Of a stretch of 45,844 bases of DNA, positions 26,115 through 34,359 are shown in pieces. The translations under genes and the position numbers were made by a program. The stretch is from CAYLMG01 sp964493425. GTDB lineage: Bacteria; Planctomycetota; Phycisphaerae; Sedimentisphaerales; Anaerobacaceae. The stretch spans positions 1 to 45,844 of the forward strand of contig CAZBMW010000019.1 in NCBI GenBank assembly GCA_964493425.1. The letters run 5' to 3'. Under the pieces are notes generated by a model. It saw nothing but the letters and a program-made list of their open reading frames with translations, was not told where the DNA came from and ran no database searches. Position 1 is the stretch's first letter. Every line of letters begins with the position of its first letter.

Positions 26115-27845
26115 ATGGGCGAGATATTTACTGAAAACAGAATGCAGCTTGGCGAGTTGCTTCTCAACAACGGAATCGTTACTGCCGAGCAGATAGAAGA
26201 TGTGCTTAAAGAACAGAGCAGCAGGGGGCATAAAAAGCTTTTTGGGGAGCTTCTTGTAGAAAAAGGTTATTGTACGGATAACCAGATAGCTTCCGCTTTG
26301 GCTGAGGTCTATGGTGTGCCCTATGCTCAGGTCGGACCAAAGTTGTGTGATGTAAAAGTCTTGGAAATTCTGCCGAGAGAGTTTCTTGAGAAACACCTCG
26401 TTCTGCCGTTATTTAAGGTTTATGATTTACTGACGGTTGCAGTAAGTGAGCCGACTAATGTCTTTTTAATAGATGAGATAGAACGTCTTAGCGGCTGTAA
26501 GGTACAGATAGTCTGTGCAACTGTCAAAGATATTAAAAACACTATACAGACCTATTTGCCTGCGGCTAATGTTTTTGTCATCGATGATATCATCGATGAG
26601 GAAGGTCTGGAAGATTTTACACTCATAGAAAGTATCACGGAAGATATAAGTAATCTTGAGGAAATAGCTGGCCAGTCACCTGTTGTAAAACTAGTAAATT
26701 ATCTTCTCTATAATGCCGTTCAGGAAAATGCGAGCGATATTCACATTGAGCCCGACGAGAGAAGATTGCGCGTCAGATACAGGGTGGATGGTAATTTGTA
26801 TGAAAAAATGTCCCCACCTTATCAGATGCATTCAGCGCTTGTTTCGAGAATAAAGATTATGGCAGAACTGGATATAGCCCAGAGGCGATTGCCGCAGGAT
26901 GGAGGTATACACGTCCTAATCGAGGGTAGGCCTGTTGATCTGAGAGTCTCGGTTATGCCGACCAATTTTGGGGAAAAGGTAGTTGTCAGAGTTATCAATC
27001 CGCAGAATATCATATTTAATCTGGAGTCACTGGGTTTCGCATATAAAAGTCTCGAGGTATATAGAAGAGTTATGCAGTCTCCAAATGGAATTATTTTAGT
27101 GACAGGTCCTACAGGCTCCGGAAAGAATACGACTCTTTACGCTACACTTACTGAGTTAAATCGTGAAAATGTGAACATATGCACCGTCGAGGACCCTATC
27201 GAATGTAATATCTCCGGCATCAATCAGTTTCAGGTTATTGACAGCATAGGTTTTAGCTTCTCAACAGCCCTGAGGAGTTTGTTGAGACAGGACCCTGACA
27301 TAGTAATGGTGGGTGAGGTTCGGGATCAAGATACTGCGACTATTGCTATTCAGGCTGCGTTGACAGGCCATCTTGTTTTTTCGACTTTGCATACAAACGA
27401 TGCGCCGGCAGCGATAACACGTCTGGTAGATTTGGATGTGCCTCCTTTTCTTATAAGTGCTTCACTGATAGCCGTGCTGGCGCAGAGATTGGTACGGAAG
27501 GTATGTACAAGTTGCAAGTCGGAGTATACGCCCTCGGCGAGCATTAAAAATATAGTTGGAAAAATGGGTGGCCAAATAGAGAAGTATTACCGGGGTTTAG
27601 GCTGTAGGGAGTGCAGAAATACCGGATGTTCCGGCCGAATAGCTGTCCATGAGTTATTTTTACCAAGCGACGAAATTAGGGAGATGATTAATCACGGAGC
27701 AAGTCTGAAGGAGCTTAGACAGCAGGCTCTGGAAGATGGTATGGTTCCCCTTCAATTGGATGGAATTGAGAAAGTAAGAGCCGGAATTGTGCCTATCGAG
27801 GAGGTATTAAGAGTGGCTCAGCCGGAAGAAGATCGAAATGATTGA
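26115..27845 (+). CDS. pilB: Type IV pilus / type II secretion extension ATPase (PilB/GspE)
   Basis: 576 aa hexameric ATPase that drives fibre assembly at the inner-membrane platform. The N-terminal MshEN-like region has MQLGELLLNNGIVTAEQIE and a second, weaker repeat; in MshE this region binds c-di-GMP, but the usual first Arg is replaced here. The motor core has DIHIEPDERRLRVRYRVDG, Walker A GPTGSGKNTTLY, the Asp box CTVEDPIE, Walker B IVMVGEVRDQDTA, and a His box with FSTLHTNDAP. The CxxC...CxxC zinc site is CTSC / CREC. The residue after the Walker A Lys337 is Asn338, where Thr or Ser normally coordinates Mg2+. All other motifs are normal. pilC follows 30 bp later. Confidence 0.94.
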   Translation: MGEIFTENRMQLGELLLNNGIVTAEQIEDVLKEQSSRGHKKLFGELLVEKGYCTDNQIASALAEVYGVPYAQVGPKLCDVKVLEILPREFLEKHLVLPLFKVYDLLTVAVSEPTNVFLIDEIERLSGCKVQIVCATVKDIKNTIQTYLPAANVFVIDDIIDEEGLEDFTLIESITEDISNLEEIAGQSPVVKLVNYLLYNAVQENASDIHIEPDERRLRVRYRVDGNLYEKMSPPYQMHSALVSRIKIMAELDIAQRRLPQDGGIHVLIEGRPVDLRVSVMPTNFGEKVVVRVINPQNIIFNLESLGFAYKSLEVYRRVMQSPNGIILVTGPTGSGKNTTLYATLTELNRENVNICTVEDPIECNISGINQFQVIDSIGFSFSTALRSLLRQDPDIVMVGEVRDQDTATIAIQAALTGHLVFSTLHTNDAPAAITRLVDLDVPPFLISASLIAVLAQRLVRKVCTSCKSEYTPSASIKNIVGKMGGQIEKYYRGLGCRECRNTGCSGRIAVHELFLPSDEIREMINHGASLKELRQQALEDGMVPLQLDGIEKVRAGIVPIEEVLRVAQPEEDRND

Positions 27846-27875
27846 CAGATTTTAGTAATCGAAGAAGACGGATAA

Positions 27876-29054
27876 ATGCCTGTATTAGAACCAAAAAAGA
27901 CCAAAAAGTATGATACTTCAAAGGGCGGGGGATGGGGAAAAAAGTCTATTTACACGATGGTTGCGAGCAGTCCTTCCATAGTGGAATGCTCCTCGAAGTC
28001 TAAATTAAAACGATTAGACCTGATAATGTTTACGACGCAGTTATCTGTGATGCTTGATAGTGGCGTTATACTTAGCGATGCGCTCGATGCCATTAGCGAG
28101 CAGGCTAGTGAGGGAACGTTTAAGACAATAATCAGAGGAGTTACCAATTCTGTTAAAAGCGGCGATAACTTTTCAAATGCTTTGGCTGGATATCCCAGGG
28201 TATTTAGTTCGATGTTTATTAGTATGGTCAGAGCCTCTGAGGCTTCGGGTAGGATGCCCGAAATGCTTCATGTGCTCGCGGGGTATCTTGAGTTCGAATT
28301 CGAAATACGAAAACGCATTAAAGGAGCACTTGCGTATCCTATGATGATGGCTCTCATTGCTGTGGTTGCAACTTGCTCGTTGATTTTTTTCGTAATGCCG
28401 AGGTTTATGAAGATTTACGAATCCAGAGGAGCGGCTTTACCGAAACTTACTCAGTTGTTGATAGATATCAGTAACCTGCTTCGAAATTTCCAGTTCCTCA
28501 CTATTATGTTTACTGTTTTAATTTTTATTGCTGTGGCACTTTATAAATGGTCTAAAACTATTAATGGACGCCGTGCAATTGATTACACGAAAATCCATAT
28601 ACCGGTCTTGGGCACAATGTTTGTGGATATGATTATAGCTCGAAGTATGAGAATTATGGCAACGATGATTTCTACGGGGGTTAGTCTTTTAGAAACTGTA
28701 GAAGTCGTACACGGTGCCACTAAAAATTATTATTTCCAGCAGCTTTGGAGCTGGGTCGATGAAAAAATAAGAAACGGATATCAATTGACGGAAGCTATGC
28801 AGATTTATCCACACGGCAGTTTAGTCGAACCGTCTATTGTGCAGATGCTCAAAGCCGGTGAAAAAAGCGGTAACATTGGAAAGGTAAGCAATAAAATTTC
28901 ACTCTTTTACAACAAGAAACTTGAAAGTTCAATCATCTCAGCCACAAGGATTTTAGAGCCGCTTTTATTAGTAGTTATAGGCGGAATTATAGGAGTTATA
29001 GCCATAGCTTTGTTACTGCCGGTATTCAGAATATCTTCAATTATTGCCCATTAG
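27876..29054 (+). CDS. pilC: Pilus/secretion inner-membrane platform protein (PilC/GspF)
   Basis: 392 aa polytopic platform protein. The N-terminal cytoplasmic tail is basic. The first T2SSF domain contains MFTTQLSVMLDSGVILSDALDAIS and SMVRASEASGRMPEMLHVLAGYLE, followed by a transmembrane helix (MMMALIAVVATCSLIFFVMPRF). A second helix (FQFLTIMFTVLIFIAVALY) leads to the second T2SSF domain (RIMATMISTGVSLLETVEVV, QMLKAGEKSGNIGKVSNKIS). A third helix ends the protein (PLLLVVIGGIIGVIAIALLLPVF). This duplicated layout is the GspF/PilC pattern. It is the last gene of the locus. No PilT retraction ATPase follows. Confidence 0.94.
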   Translation: MPVLEPKKTKKYDTSKGGGWGKKSIYTMVASSPSIVECSSKSKLKRLDLIMFTTQLSVMLDSGVILSDALDAISEQASEGTFKTIIRGVTNSVKSGDNFSNALAGYPRVFSSMFISMVRASEASGRMPEMLHVLAGYLEFEFEIRKRIKGALAYPMMMALIAVVATCSLIFFVMPRFMKIYESRGAALPKLTQLLIDISNLLRNFQFLTIMFTVLIFIAVALYKWSKTINGRRAIDYTKIHIPVLGTMFVDMIIARSMRIMATMISTGVSLLETVEVVHGATKNYYFQQLWSWVDEKIRNGYQLTEAMQIYPHGSLVEPSIVQMLKAGEKSGNIGKVSNKISLFYNKKLESSIISATRILEPLLLVVIGGIIGVIAIALLLPVFRISSIIAH

Positions 29055-29405
29055 CGTGCCTTTCATAAATAACGCAGGCTCGAGAATCGAGGCCCCGGAC
29101 ATTTCTCAGTGTTTTTAGAGCCTTTAATCTGATTTCTTTGCAAGTAAGCTCTTGTAGCAAAACTTCAATATAATCCTCTTTAGCACCGCCGCGGCCTTGC
29201 CCAGGGCCGACATTAAAAACATTTTTTCATTGACAAAACTCCTCCCTAACATATACAATAAAACCATACTAAATATCTTTGCCGGAGGCAGAAGTGAAGC
29301 GAACACGTGAGTTTATCACCATAATTCCACGAAATTTTACTAAAACGTATTGGTGCACGAAAAGTGCGCCGTGAAATATCAACAATTTTGCGGAAGGGCG
29401 AGAAA
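29055..29405 (+). other. Intergenic region between pilC and a secreted-protein gene
   Basis: 351 bp without a supported gene. After pilC a short imperfect hairpin (CTCGA/TCGAG near 29080-29095) and a GC-rich hairpin CGGCC (29192-29196) / GGCCG (29205-29209) could terminate the pilus transcript, though neither has an ideal T-run. A promoter for the next gene follows at 29230-29259. The leader is then about 140 nt; I see no known regulatory motif in it. Confidence 0.45.
29230..29259 (+). promoter_or_regulatory. Sigma-70-type promoter for the secreted-protein genes at 29406 and 30340
   Basis: TTGACA (29230-29235), 18-nt spacer, TACAAT (29254-29259). It is well placed to drive the gene at 29406 and perhaps the gene at 30340. 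Confidence 0.65.
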
Positions 29406-30314
29406 ATGAAAACTACAAGAATCATAACAATTTTGATTTTGGCTCTGTCCTTGATTATTTGTCATGCCGGTGTCAGCGAGGCAGTTGATGTAGGCACTGC
29501 CTTTACCTATCAGGGCAGGCTCATCGATGGCAACGATGTGGCTGATGGCCTTTATGATTTCCAGTTCAAGCTATACGATGACCCCAATGCAGGCACTCAG
29601 AAGGGAAATACGGTATATCTGGACGAGGTTAATGTAATCGATGGATACTTTACAGTGGAACTGGATTTCGCAAGTGTTCCCAACACATTCAACGGTTATG
29701 CCCGTTGGTTAGACATCGGTGTTCGCCCAGGCAGCAGCAGTGGCGATTTCACCACGCTTAGCCCACGACAGAAGGTAACACCCACACCTTATTCACTAAT
29801 GGCTGCTGATGTTAAAGCGCCGCTCTCTGTGGGGGGATACAGTTCAGACCCGATTATTAGTGGTATCAACGCCTACAATGAAGGTATAGGTGTCTGCGGT
29901 CATGCCTTCGGCAGCAATGGTCAAGGAGTTCGAGGTACAAACGTTGTTAGTGACAAAGCCGGCTCTCTCGGCGGAAATGACTATGGTGTTAAATCTGAGG
30001 GCGACCTTTTTGTTGATGGAAATGACGCAGCTTTTCGGGGTACCATTGGGCCGAATAATGGTGCTCCTTTCCCTCGCCCGGCCTATGACAGCGGCTGGGT
30101 GTCAGTATCGGGTGATGATATCACATTAAACCACAATATCGGGGGTAACGTCGACAATTACGTTGTTATATTCGAGAATAAGTGTCTATTTGGCGAGAGT
30201 TGGGCATACATAGGATATTCGTCGTACTACTTTGACCTGACGACAACCAGTGTCTCTTGCACTCCATATTACTCCGCAGCATACGTGCGTGTCCGTATCT
30301 GGGTGTATAATTAG
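29406..30314 (+). CDS. Secreted surface-type protein, function unknown
   Basis: 302 aa from ATG 29406, preceded by GGAAGGG. An N-terminal signal peptide (KTTRIITILILALSLIICHAG) ends near VSEA. The mature protein begins VDVGTAFTYQGRLIDGND and continues with GLYDFQFKLYDDPNAG, a domain I associate with planctomycete and other environmental bacterial surface proteins. The middle is Gly/Asn-rich (INAYNEGIGVCGHAFGSNG), and the C-terminal part has paired aromatic/Cys segments. No enzyme motif is seen. Its role is unknown; the neighbour at 30340 is also secreted. An in-frame longer ORF from 29364 lacks an SD. Confidence 0.8.
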   Translation: MKTTRIITILILALSLIICHAGVSEAVDVGTAFTYQGRLIDGNDVADGLYDFQFKLYDDPNAGTQKGNTVYLDEVNVIDGYFTVELDFASVPNTFNGYARWLDIGVRPGSSSGDFTTLSPRQKVTPTPYSLMAADVKAPLSVGGYSSDPIISGINAYNEGIGVCGHAFGSNGQGVRGTNVVSDKAGSLGGNDYGVKSEGDLFVDGNDAAFRGTIGPNNGAPFPRPAYDSGWVSVSGDDITLNHNIGGNVDNYVVIFENKCLFGESWAYIGYSSYYFDLTTTSVSCTPYYSAAYVRVRIWVYN

Positions 30315-30339
30315 CTTTTATATTTAAGGAGATTTGACA

Positions 30340-30717
30340 ATGAGATTATTATTCATATTCGTGATTCTGATACTTGTTTCGGTATCTTTCGCCGATTATA
30401 AGATTGACTGGTACACAATTGATGGTGGCGGCGGTGTAAGTAGTGGTGGCGATTATGTACTCACGGGGACAATCGGTCAGCCGGATGCCGGATATCTGGA
30501 CGGCGATAATTACGAGCTGCTTGGCGGCTTCTGGGTCGGCGGGCCGTTATGTATAGTTAACTTTGAAGATTTTGCAAATTTCGCTATTTACTGGCTGCAA
30601 ACAGGAAGCGGCTTGCCAGCTGATTTGTATGAGGATGGTACCATTAACTGCGACGACCTATTGGAATTTGCGAATGTCTGGCTGTGCATCTGCCCGTATA
30701 ATTGGCCGCTAAAATAA
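30340..30717 (+). CDS. Small secreted protein with dockerin-like C-terminus
   Basis: 125 aa from ATG 30340, which follows AAGGAG. The signal peptide is RLLFIFVILILVSVSFA, cut before DYKIDW. A Gly-rich beta unit follows (TIDGGGGVSSGGDYVLTGTI ... NYELLGGFWVG). The C-terminal ~55 residues resemble a duplicated dockerin: FEDFANFAIYWL and DLYEDGTINCDDLLEFANVWL. The second copy keeps the D-x-x-D-G-x-I-x-x-x-D-L calcium-loop spacing and the first is degenerate. Dockerin-like tails in this group of bacteria may anchor secreted enzymes, but no cohesin is in the window. The promoter at 29230 may cover this gene as well. Confidence 0.78.
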   Translation: MRLLFIFVILILVSVSFADYKIDWYTIDGGGGVSSGGDYVLTGTIGQPDAGYLDGDNYELLGGFWVGGPLCIVNFEDFANFAIYWLQTGSGLPADLYEDGTINCDDLLEFANVWLCICPYNWPLK

Positions 30718-30734
30718 GAGTAAATTCTGGCCCC

Positions 30735-30758
30735 ACGGCATAAGCTGCCGTTTTTATT
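30735..30758 (+). terminator. Rho-independent terminator after the dockerin-like gene
   Basis: Stem ACGGCA (30735-30740) / TGCCGT (30746-30751), 5-nt loop, followed by TTTTATT. A short but perfect stem, and it lies just before the rpsO promoter. Confidence 0.75.
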
Positions 30759-30767
30759 AAAAAAAGC

Positions 30768-30796
30768 TTGCAAATATGATAATGGGAGGTTATAAT
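30768..30796 (+). promoter_or_regulatory. Sigma-70-type promoter for rpsO
   Basis: TTGCAA (30768-30773), 17-nt spacer, perfect TATAAT (30791-30796). The expected transcript would have a leader of about 95 nt before rpsO. Its sequence is AT-rich and may carry the S15 self-regulation site, which I cannot define. Confidence 0.75.
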
Positions 30797-30898
30797 ATTA
30801 TGTTAAATAATATATAATGTTTGAACAGGTATATGCCGATTTTTTATGTAGTATAAAGCAAGCTTCGGAAAAAGACGTTGAAAGGATATAGTTAGAAG

Positions 30899-31165
30899 AT
30901 GCTGACAGCAGAACAGAAGGGAAAAATAATCAAGGATTTCAAAATACATAAGGGCGACACTGGTTCGCCGATGGTGCAGATTGCGCTTCTAACAGAAAGG
31001 ATTAATGAGCTTACAGAGCATCTGAAGATACACACAAAAGACCACTCTTCTCGCCGTGGCCTGCTCAAAATGGTCTCAAACAGGTCGGCTCTGCTTAAAT
31101 ACGTCAATAAGAATGACCCACAGAAGTATCGTGAAATTATAAACCGGCTTGGTTTAAGAAAATAA
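30899..31165 (+). CDS. rpsO: 30S ribosomal protein S15
   Basis: 88 aa, the standard length. It binds 16S rRNA early in small-subunit assembly. Typical segments: GDTGSPMVQIALLTERI, LTEHLKIHTKDHSSRRGLL and SNRSALLKYVNKNDPQKY. It is followed by pnp, the classic rpsO-pnp order, where S15 and PNPase expression are linked in many bacteria. The gap to pnp is 107 bp and contains a long inverted repeat. Confidence 0.97.
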   Translation: MLTAEQKGKIIKDFKIHKGDTGSPMVQIALLTERINELTEHLKIHTKDHSSRRGLLKMVSNRSALLKYVNKNDPQKYREIINRLGLRK

Positions 31166-31177
31166 GTAAGAAAGAGA

Positions 31178-31247
31178 GTTCGTAGTTTGTAGTTGAAAGC
31201 TCATAAGCCGAATGTGTTGAACTCTGAACTTTCAACTACCAACTACG
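31178..31247. repeat. Long inverted repeat between rpsO and pnp
   Basis: Near-perfect 19-nt arms CGTAGTTTGTAGTTGAAAG and CTTTCAACTACCAACTACG match at 18 of 19 positions, separated by about 30 nt. The inner part has GAGTTC / GAACTC. The transcript would form a long hairpin just before the pnp SD (GAGGA). It may be a processing site; RNase III cuts in this interval in E. coli and PNPase then controls its own mRNA. It may equally be a dispersed palindromic repeat. Confidence 0.75.
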
Positions 31248-31272
31248 GGCTCGCAGCATTTGAGGAAAATAT

Positions 31273-33450
31273 ATGTCGAATTTATGTGAAGTTCAGCGAG
31301 AAATCGGGGGCAGAATATTATCAATTGAAACCGGCAGGATTGCAAAACAGGCTGATGGTGCTGTTGTTGTCAGATATGGAGACACTATTGTTCTTGTCTC
31401 TGCAGTGACAGCGCCGCCTCGCTCGGAAGATATAGATTTTTTCCCGCTCAGTGTCGAATATCGTGAGCAGCATAGTGCTGCCGGCAAATTCCCAGGTGGT
31501 TTTATCAAGCGGGAGGGCAGACCCAGCACGAAAGAAATATTAACTGCTAGGATGATAGACAGGCCCATTAGACCTTTGTTTCCCGAAGGTTATTTTCAAG
31601 AAGTCCAGGTAATAGCGAATGTTTTAAGCTTTGATGGCGACAATGACCCTGATATCCTCGCTATGATTGGTGCCAGTGCTGCTCTGACTATCAGCAGGAT
31701 TCCATTTTTAGGGCCTATTGGTGCCTGCAGATTAGGCAGAGTAGATGGCCAGTATGTTATCAATCCCACACACAAACAGCTCGAGCAAAGTGACCTGAAT
31801 CTTCTGCTTGGCGGCCGAAAAGAAGCCATAAATATGATTGAGGTCGGAGCAAAGCAGCTCTCCGAGCAGGTAATCGCAGATGCAGTTGCACAGGCGCATA
31901 AAACCGTCGGCGAAATTTGCGATTTGCTCGAGCAGCTACGCGAAAAAGTCGGCGTTGAAAAAGAAATTATACTTGTCCAACAGGATGAAGAGCTTTATTT
32001 GAAGATTCGCTCACAGGTTGCTGACAGGCTGCTTGAACTAAAGCAGATAGTGAAAAAGAAGCAGCGAAATAAAGCGGTAAACGAGTTATTTGAAGAGATT
32101 ATAGCCCAGTACTGTGAAGCTGAGGAGTCTGACGCCCAGCTTTATGATACCGGCCTTGTTAAAAGGACTCTGGCGAGAATTGAGTCTGAAGCAGTCAGAC
32201 AGATACTTCTTGACGGCAAACGAATTGATGGCAGAAGTTTCGACCAGATTCGTCCCATCGATTGCGAAGTAGGTATTTTACCGAGGACTCACGGCTCAGC
32301 GGTTTTTGCACGTGGTGAGACCCAGGCTCTGGTCAGTGTAACCCTCGGAACCATCAGGGATGCTCAGATTATTGACGGCCTGCTGGAAGAGTACTTTCAG
32401 ACCTTCACTTTCCATTATAATTTCCCGCCTTATTCCGTTGGCGAGGTCAAGCCGGTTCGAGGCCCGGGAAGAAGAGAGATTGGACACGGCTCTCTTGCAG
32501 AAAGGGCTCTTGAGGCTGTAAGGGCCCCGGACGAAGAGTTTGCCTATACAGTCAGACTTGTCTCGGACATAACCGAGTCCAACGGTTCGAGTTCGATGGC
32601 ATCGGTTTGTGCCGGTTCGCTCGCCCTGATGGATGCGGGTGTACCTATAACCAAAGCTGTTGCCGGTATTTCGATCGGTATGGTAAGTGATGGTAAAGGC
32701 AGGCATGAGCTGCTCACAGATATCATTGGTGAGGAAGACCACTTTGGAGAGATGGATTTCAAAGTTGCAGGTACCAGAGATGGCATCACTGCTATCCAGC
32801 TTGATATCAGGGCCGAAGGACTCGAACACAAGGTTATGGTCGAGGCTCTCGAGCGCGCCGAACAGGCACGTCTAAAAATCCTGGATGTTATGGAACAAAC
32901 TATCAAACAGCCCAGAACCGAATTAAGCAAATATGCGCCGAAACTCATTAGTATTGAAATTGACCCCGAATTAATAGGCAAAGTAATCGGCCCGGGCGGA
33001 AAAACAATCAAGGCACTTCAGGACCAGACCGGAACCAAAATTGAAATCGAAGAAGATGGAACGATATATATAAGCTGCCTCGGCGGTGAAGGCCACATCG
33101 AAGCAAAAGAAATCATCGAATCAATGACTCAGCCGCCTGTTGTCGGTAAAATCTATAAAAACTCGAAAGTCGTTTCTGTAAAAGACTTCGGGATATTTGT
33201 CGAAATCGCTCCCGGCGTGGAGGGTCTCTGTCATATTAGCGAACTGGCCAACGAGTATGTAAAAAACATTGACCAGATTTGCAAAGTTGGTGACCTCATA
33301 CCTGTAAAGCTGATTTCGATTGATGAGCAGGGAAGATTAAAATTATCTCGCAAGGCTGCTCTTGCCGAGATGGACGGAAAAAAAGAGCATAACGAAAAAA
33401 AAGCCCCGAACAAACAAAAAGAACCGGCCTTAAAACAAACTCGTAAGTAA
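31273..33450 (+). CDS. pnp: Polyribonucleotide nucleotidyltransferase (PNPase)
   Basis: 725 aa phosphorolytic 3'-5' exoribonuclease and degradosome component. Two RNase PH domains (first ~10-215 with FFPLSVEYREQHSAAGKFPGG; second ~310-545 with RTHGSAVFARGETQ and ITESNGSSSMASVCAGSLAL) flank an all-helical linker. A KH domain follows (GKVIGPGGKTIKALQDQTG), then an S1 domain (GKIYKNSKVVSVKDFGIFVEI, EGLCHISEL). The Lys-rich tail (KKEHNEKKAPNKQK) is typical. Start ATG 31273 has GAGGA upstream. Complete by length. Confidence 0.97.
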   Translation: MSNLCEVQREIGGRILSIETGRIAKQADGAVVVRYGDTIVLVSAVTAPPRSEDIDFFPLSVEYREQHSAAGKFPGGFIKREGRPSTKEILTARMIDRPIRPLFPEGYFQEVQVIANVLSFDGDNDPDILAMIGASAALTISRIPFLGPIGACRLGRVDGQYVINPTHKQLEQSDLNLLLGGRKEAINMIEVGAKQLSEQVIADAVAQAHKTVGEICDLLEQLREKVGVEKEIILVQQDEELYLKIRSQVADRLLELKQIVKKKQRNKAVNELFEEIIAQYCEAEESDAQLYDTGLVKRTLARIESEAVRQILLDGKRIDGRSFDQIRPIDCEVGILPRTHGSAVFARGETQALVSVTLGTIRDAQIIDGLLEEYFQTFTFHYNFPPYSVGEVKPVRGPGRREIGHGSLAERALEAVRAPDEEFAYTVRLVSDITESNGSSSMASVCAGSLALMDAGVPITKAVAGISIGMVSDGKGRHELLTDIIGEEDHFGEMDFKVAGTRDGITAIQLDIRAEGLEHKVMVEALERAEQARLKILDVMEQTIKQPRTELSKYAPKLISIEIDPELIGKVIGPGGKTIKALQDQTGTKIEIEEDGTIYISCLGGEGHIEAKEIIESMTQPPVVGKIYKNSKVVSVKDFGIFVEIAPGVEGLCHISELANEYVKNIDQICKVGDLIPVKLISIDEQGRLKLSRKAALAEMDGKKEHNEKKAPNKQKEPALKQTRK

Positions 33451-33506
33451 AATTATCTTAATGACCACACTGAGCGTTGTATTTTTCGTTTAGGGTACTA
33501 AGATAA

Positions 33507-34349
33507 TTGCCTCGATTTATAATTGGCATTTCTCCCTTTTTTGTGATAGCATTTTTTGTTCTGCTTGTTTTGTATAAGACAAGGGCTGAAAAGGTGGATA
33601 ATAATCAGAACCAAAATAAAGGCCGCTCGCGATTGCAGAAAGACGACTTGATTGCCCAGCTCGCCCACGAGATTAAAAATCCTCTTTCCACAATCAAAAT
33701 TAACCTCAGGCTTATCGCCGAAGACCTCGAAAAGCTCAAAGGCCGCGAGCAGGGCGGCTCTCATACTTCGAGCCGGCTTGATGACCAGACCTTGACAGCC
33801 GCTCTGAGAAAAATCTCTGTAATAAAAAAGGAAGCCGACCGGCTTGAGCAAATCCTCGACGGCTTCCTGCGATATACCGACAAAATCGAGCTGCAGACAG
33901 CCGCTATCGATCTCAACGAGCTAATCAGCGATCTTATCGACTTCTACACACCGCAGGCATACAGCCGTTCGATCGTTGTCAGGCAAATGCTGTGTAGCGA
34001 GCCGCTTTTCTGCAAAGTTGATTCGAATATGCTAAAGCAGGCGTTGCTGAACCTTTTCATTAATGCCCAGCAGGCTATGGCCGACGGCGGCGAGCTGATG
34101 CTCAGAACCCGAAAAGCCCCGCAATATGCTATAATACAGGTAAACGATACGGGCACAGGCATTCAGCCGGAAAAGCTTGCAAAGATTTTCGACGGCTTCT
34201 CGTCCAGGCCGAACGGCAAAGGCCTCGGCCTGCCGACGGCAAAGAAAATTATCGAAGCCCATGAAGGAACCATAACTGTTGAAAGCGAGCCGGGCAAAGG
34301 AACATTATTTACGATAAAGCTGCCGCTGCAAAAAACTGCTGAAAATTAA
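33507..34349 (+). CDS. Histidine kinase, NtrB-like
   Basis: 280 aa from TTG 33507. One N-terminal transmembrane helix (ISPFFVIAFFVLLVLY), no sensor domain, then HisKA with phospho-His in LAHEIKNPLSTI, and HATPase with QALLNLFINAQQAM (N box), NDTGTGIQ (G1) and GKGLGLPTAKKII (G2). The HEIKNPL box and compact form match NtrB-type kinases, partners of sigma-54 activators such as the gene 10 bp downstream. The start is weak: it is TTG without an SD and lies inside a 10 bp inverted repeat (33451-33460 / 33499-33508). Confidence 0.85.
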   Translation: MPRFIIGISPFFVIAFFVLLVLYKTRAEKVDNNQNQNKGRSRLQKDDLIAQLAHEIKNPLSTIKINLRLIAEDLEKLKGREQGGSHTSSRLDDQTLTAALRKISVIKKEADRLEQILDGFLRYTDKIELQTAAIDLNELISDLIDFYTPQAYSRSIVVRQMLCSEPLFCKVDSNMLKQALLNLFINAQQAMADGGELMLRTRKAPQYAIIQVNDTGTGIQPEKLAKIFDGFSSRPNGKGLGLPTAKKIIEAHEGTITVESEPGKGTLFTIKLPLQKTAEN

Positions 34350-34359
34350 AGGCTCTAAA

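Noticed and set aside
29124..29306. 60-codon minus-strand ORF in the gap after pilC
   Set aside because: No SD, no family, overlaps the promoter region of the next gene.
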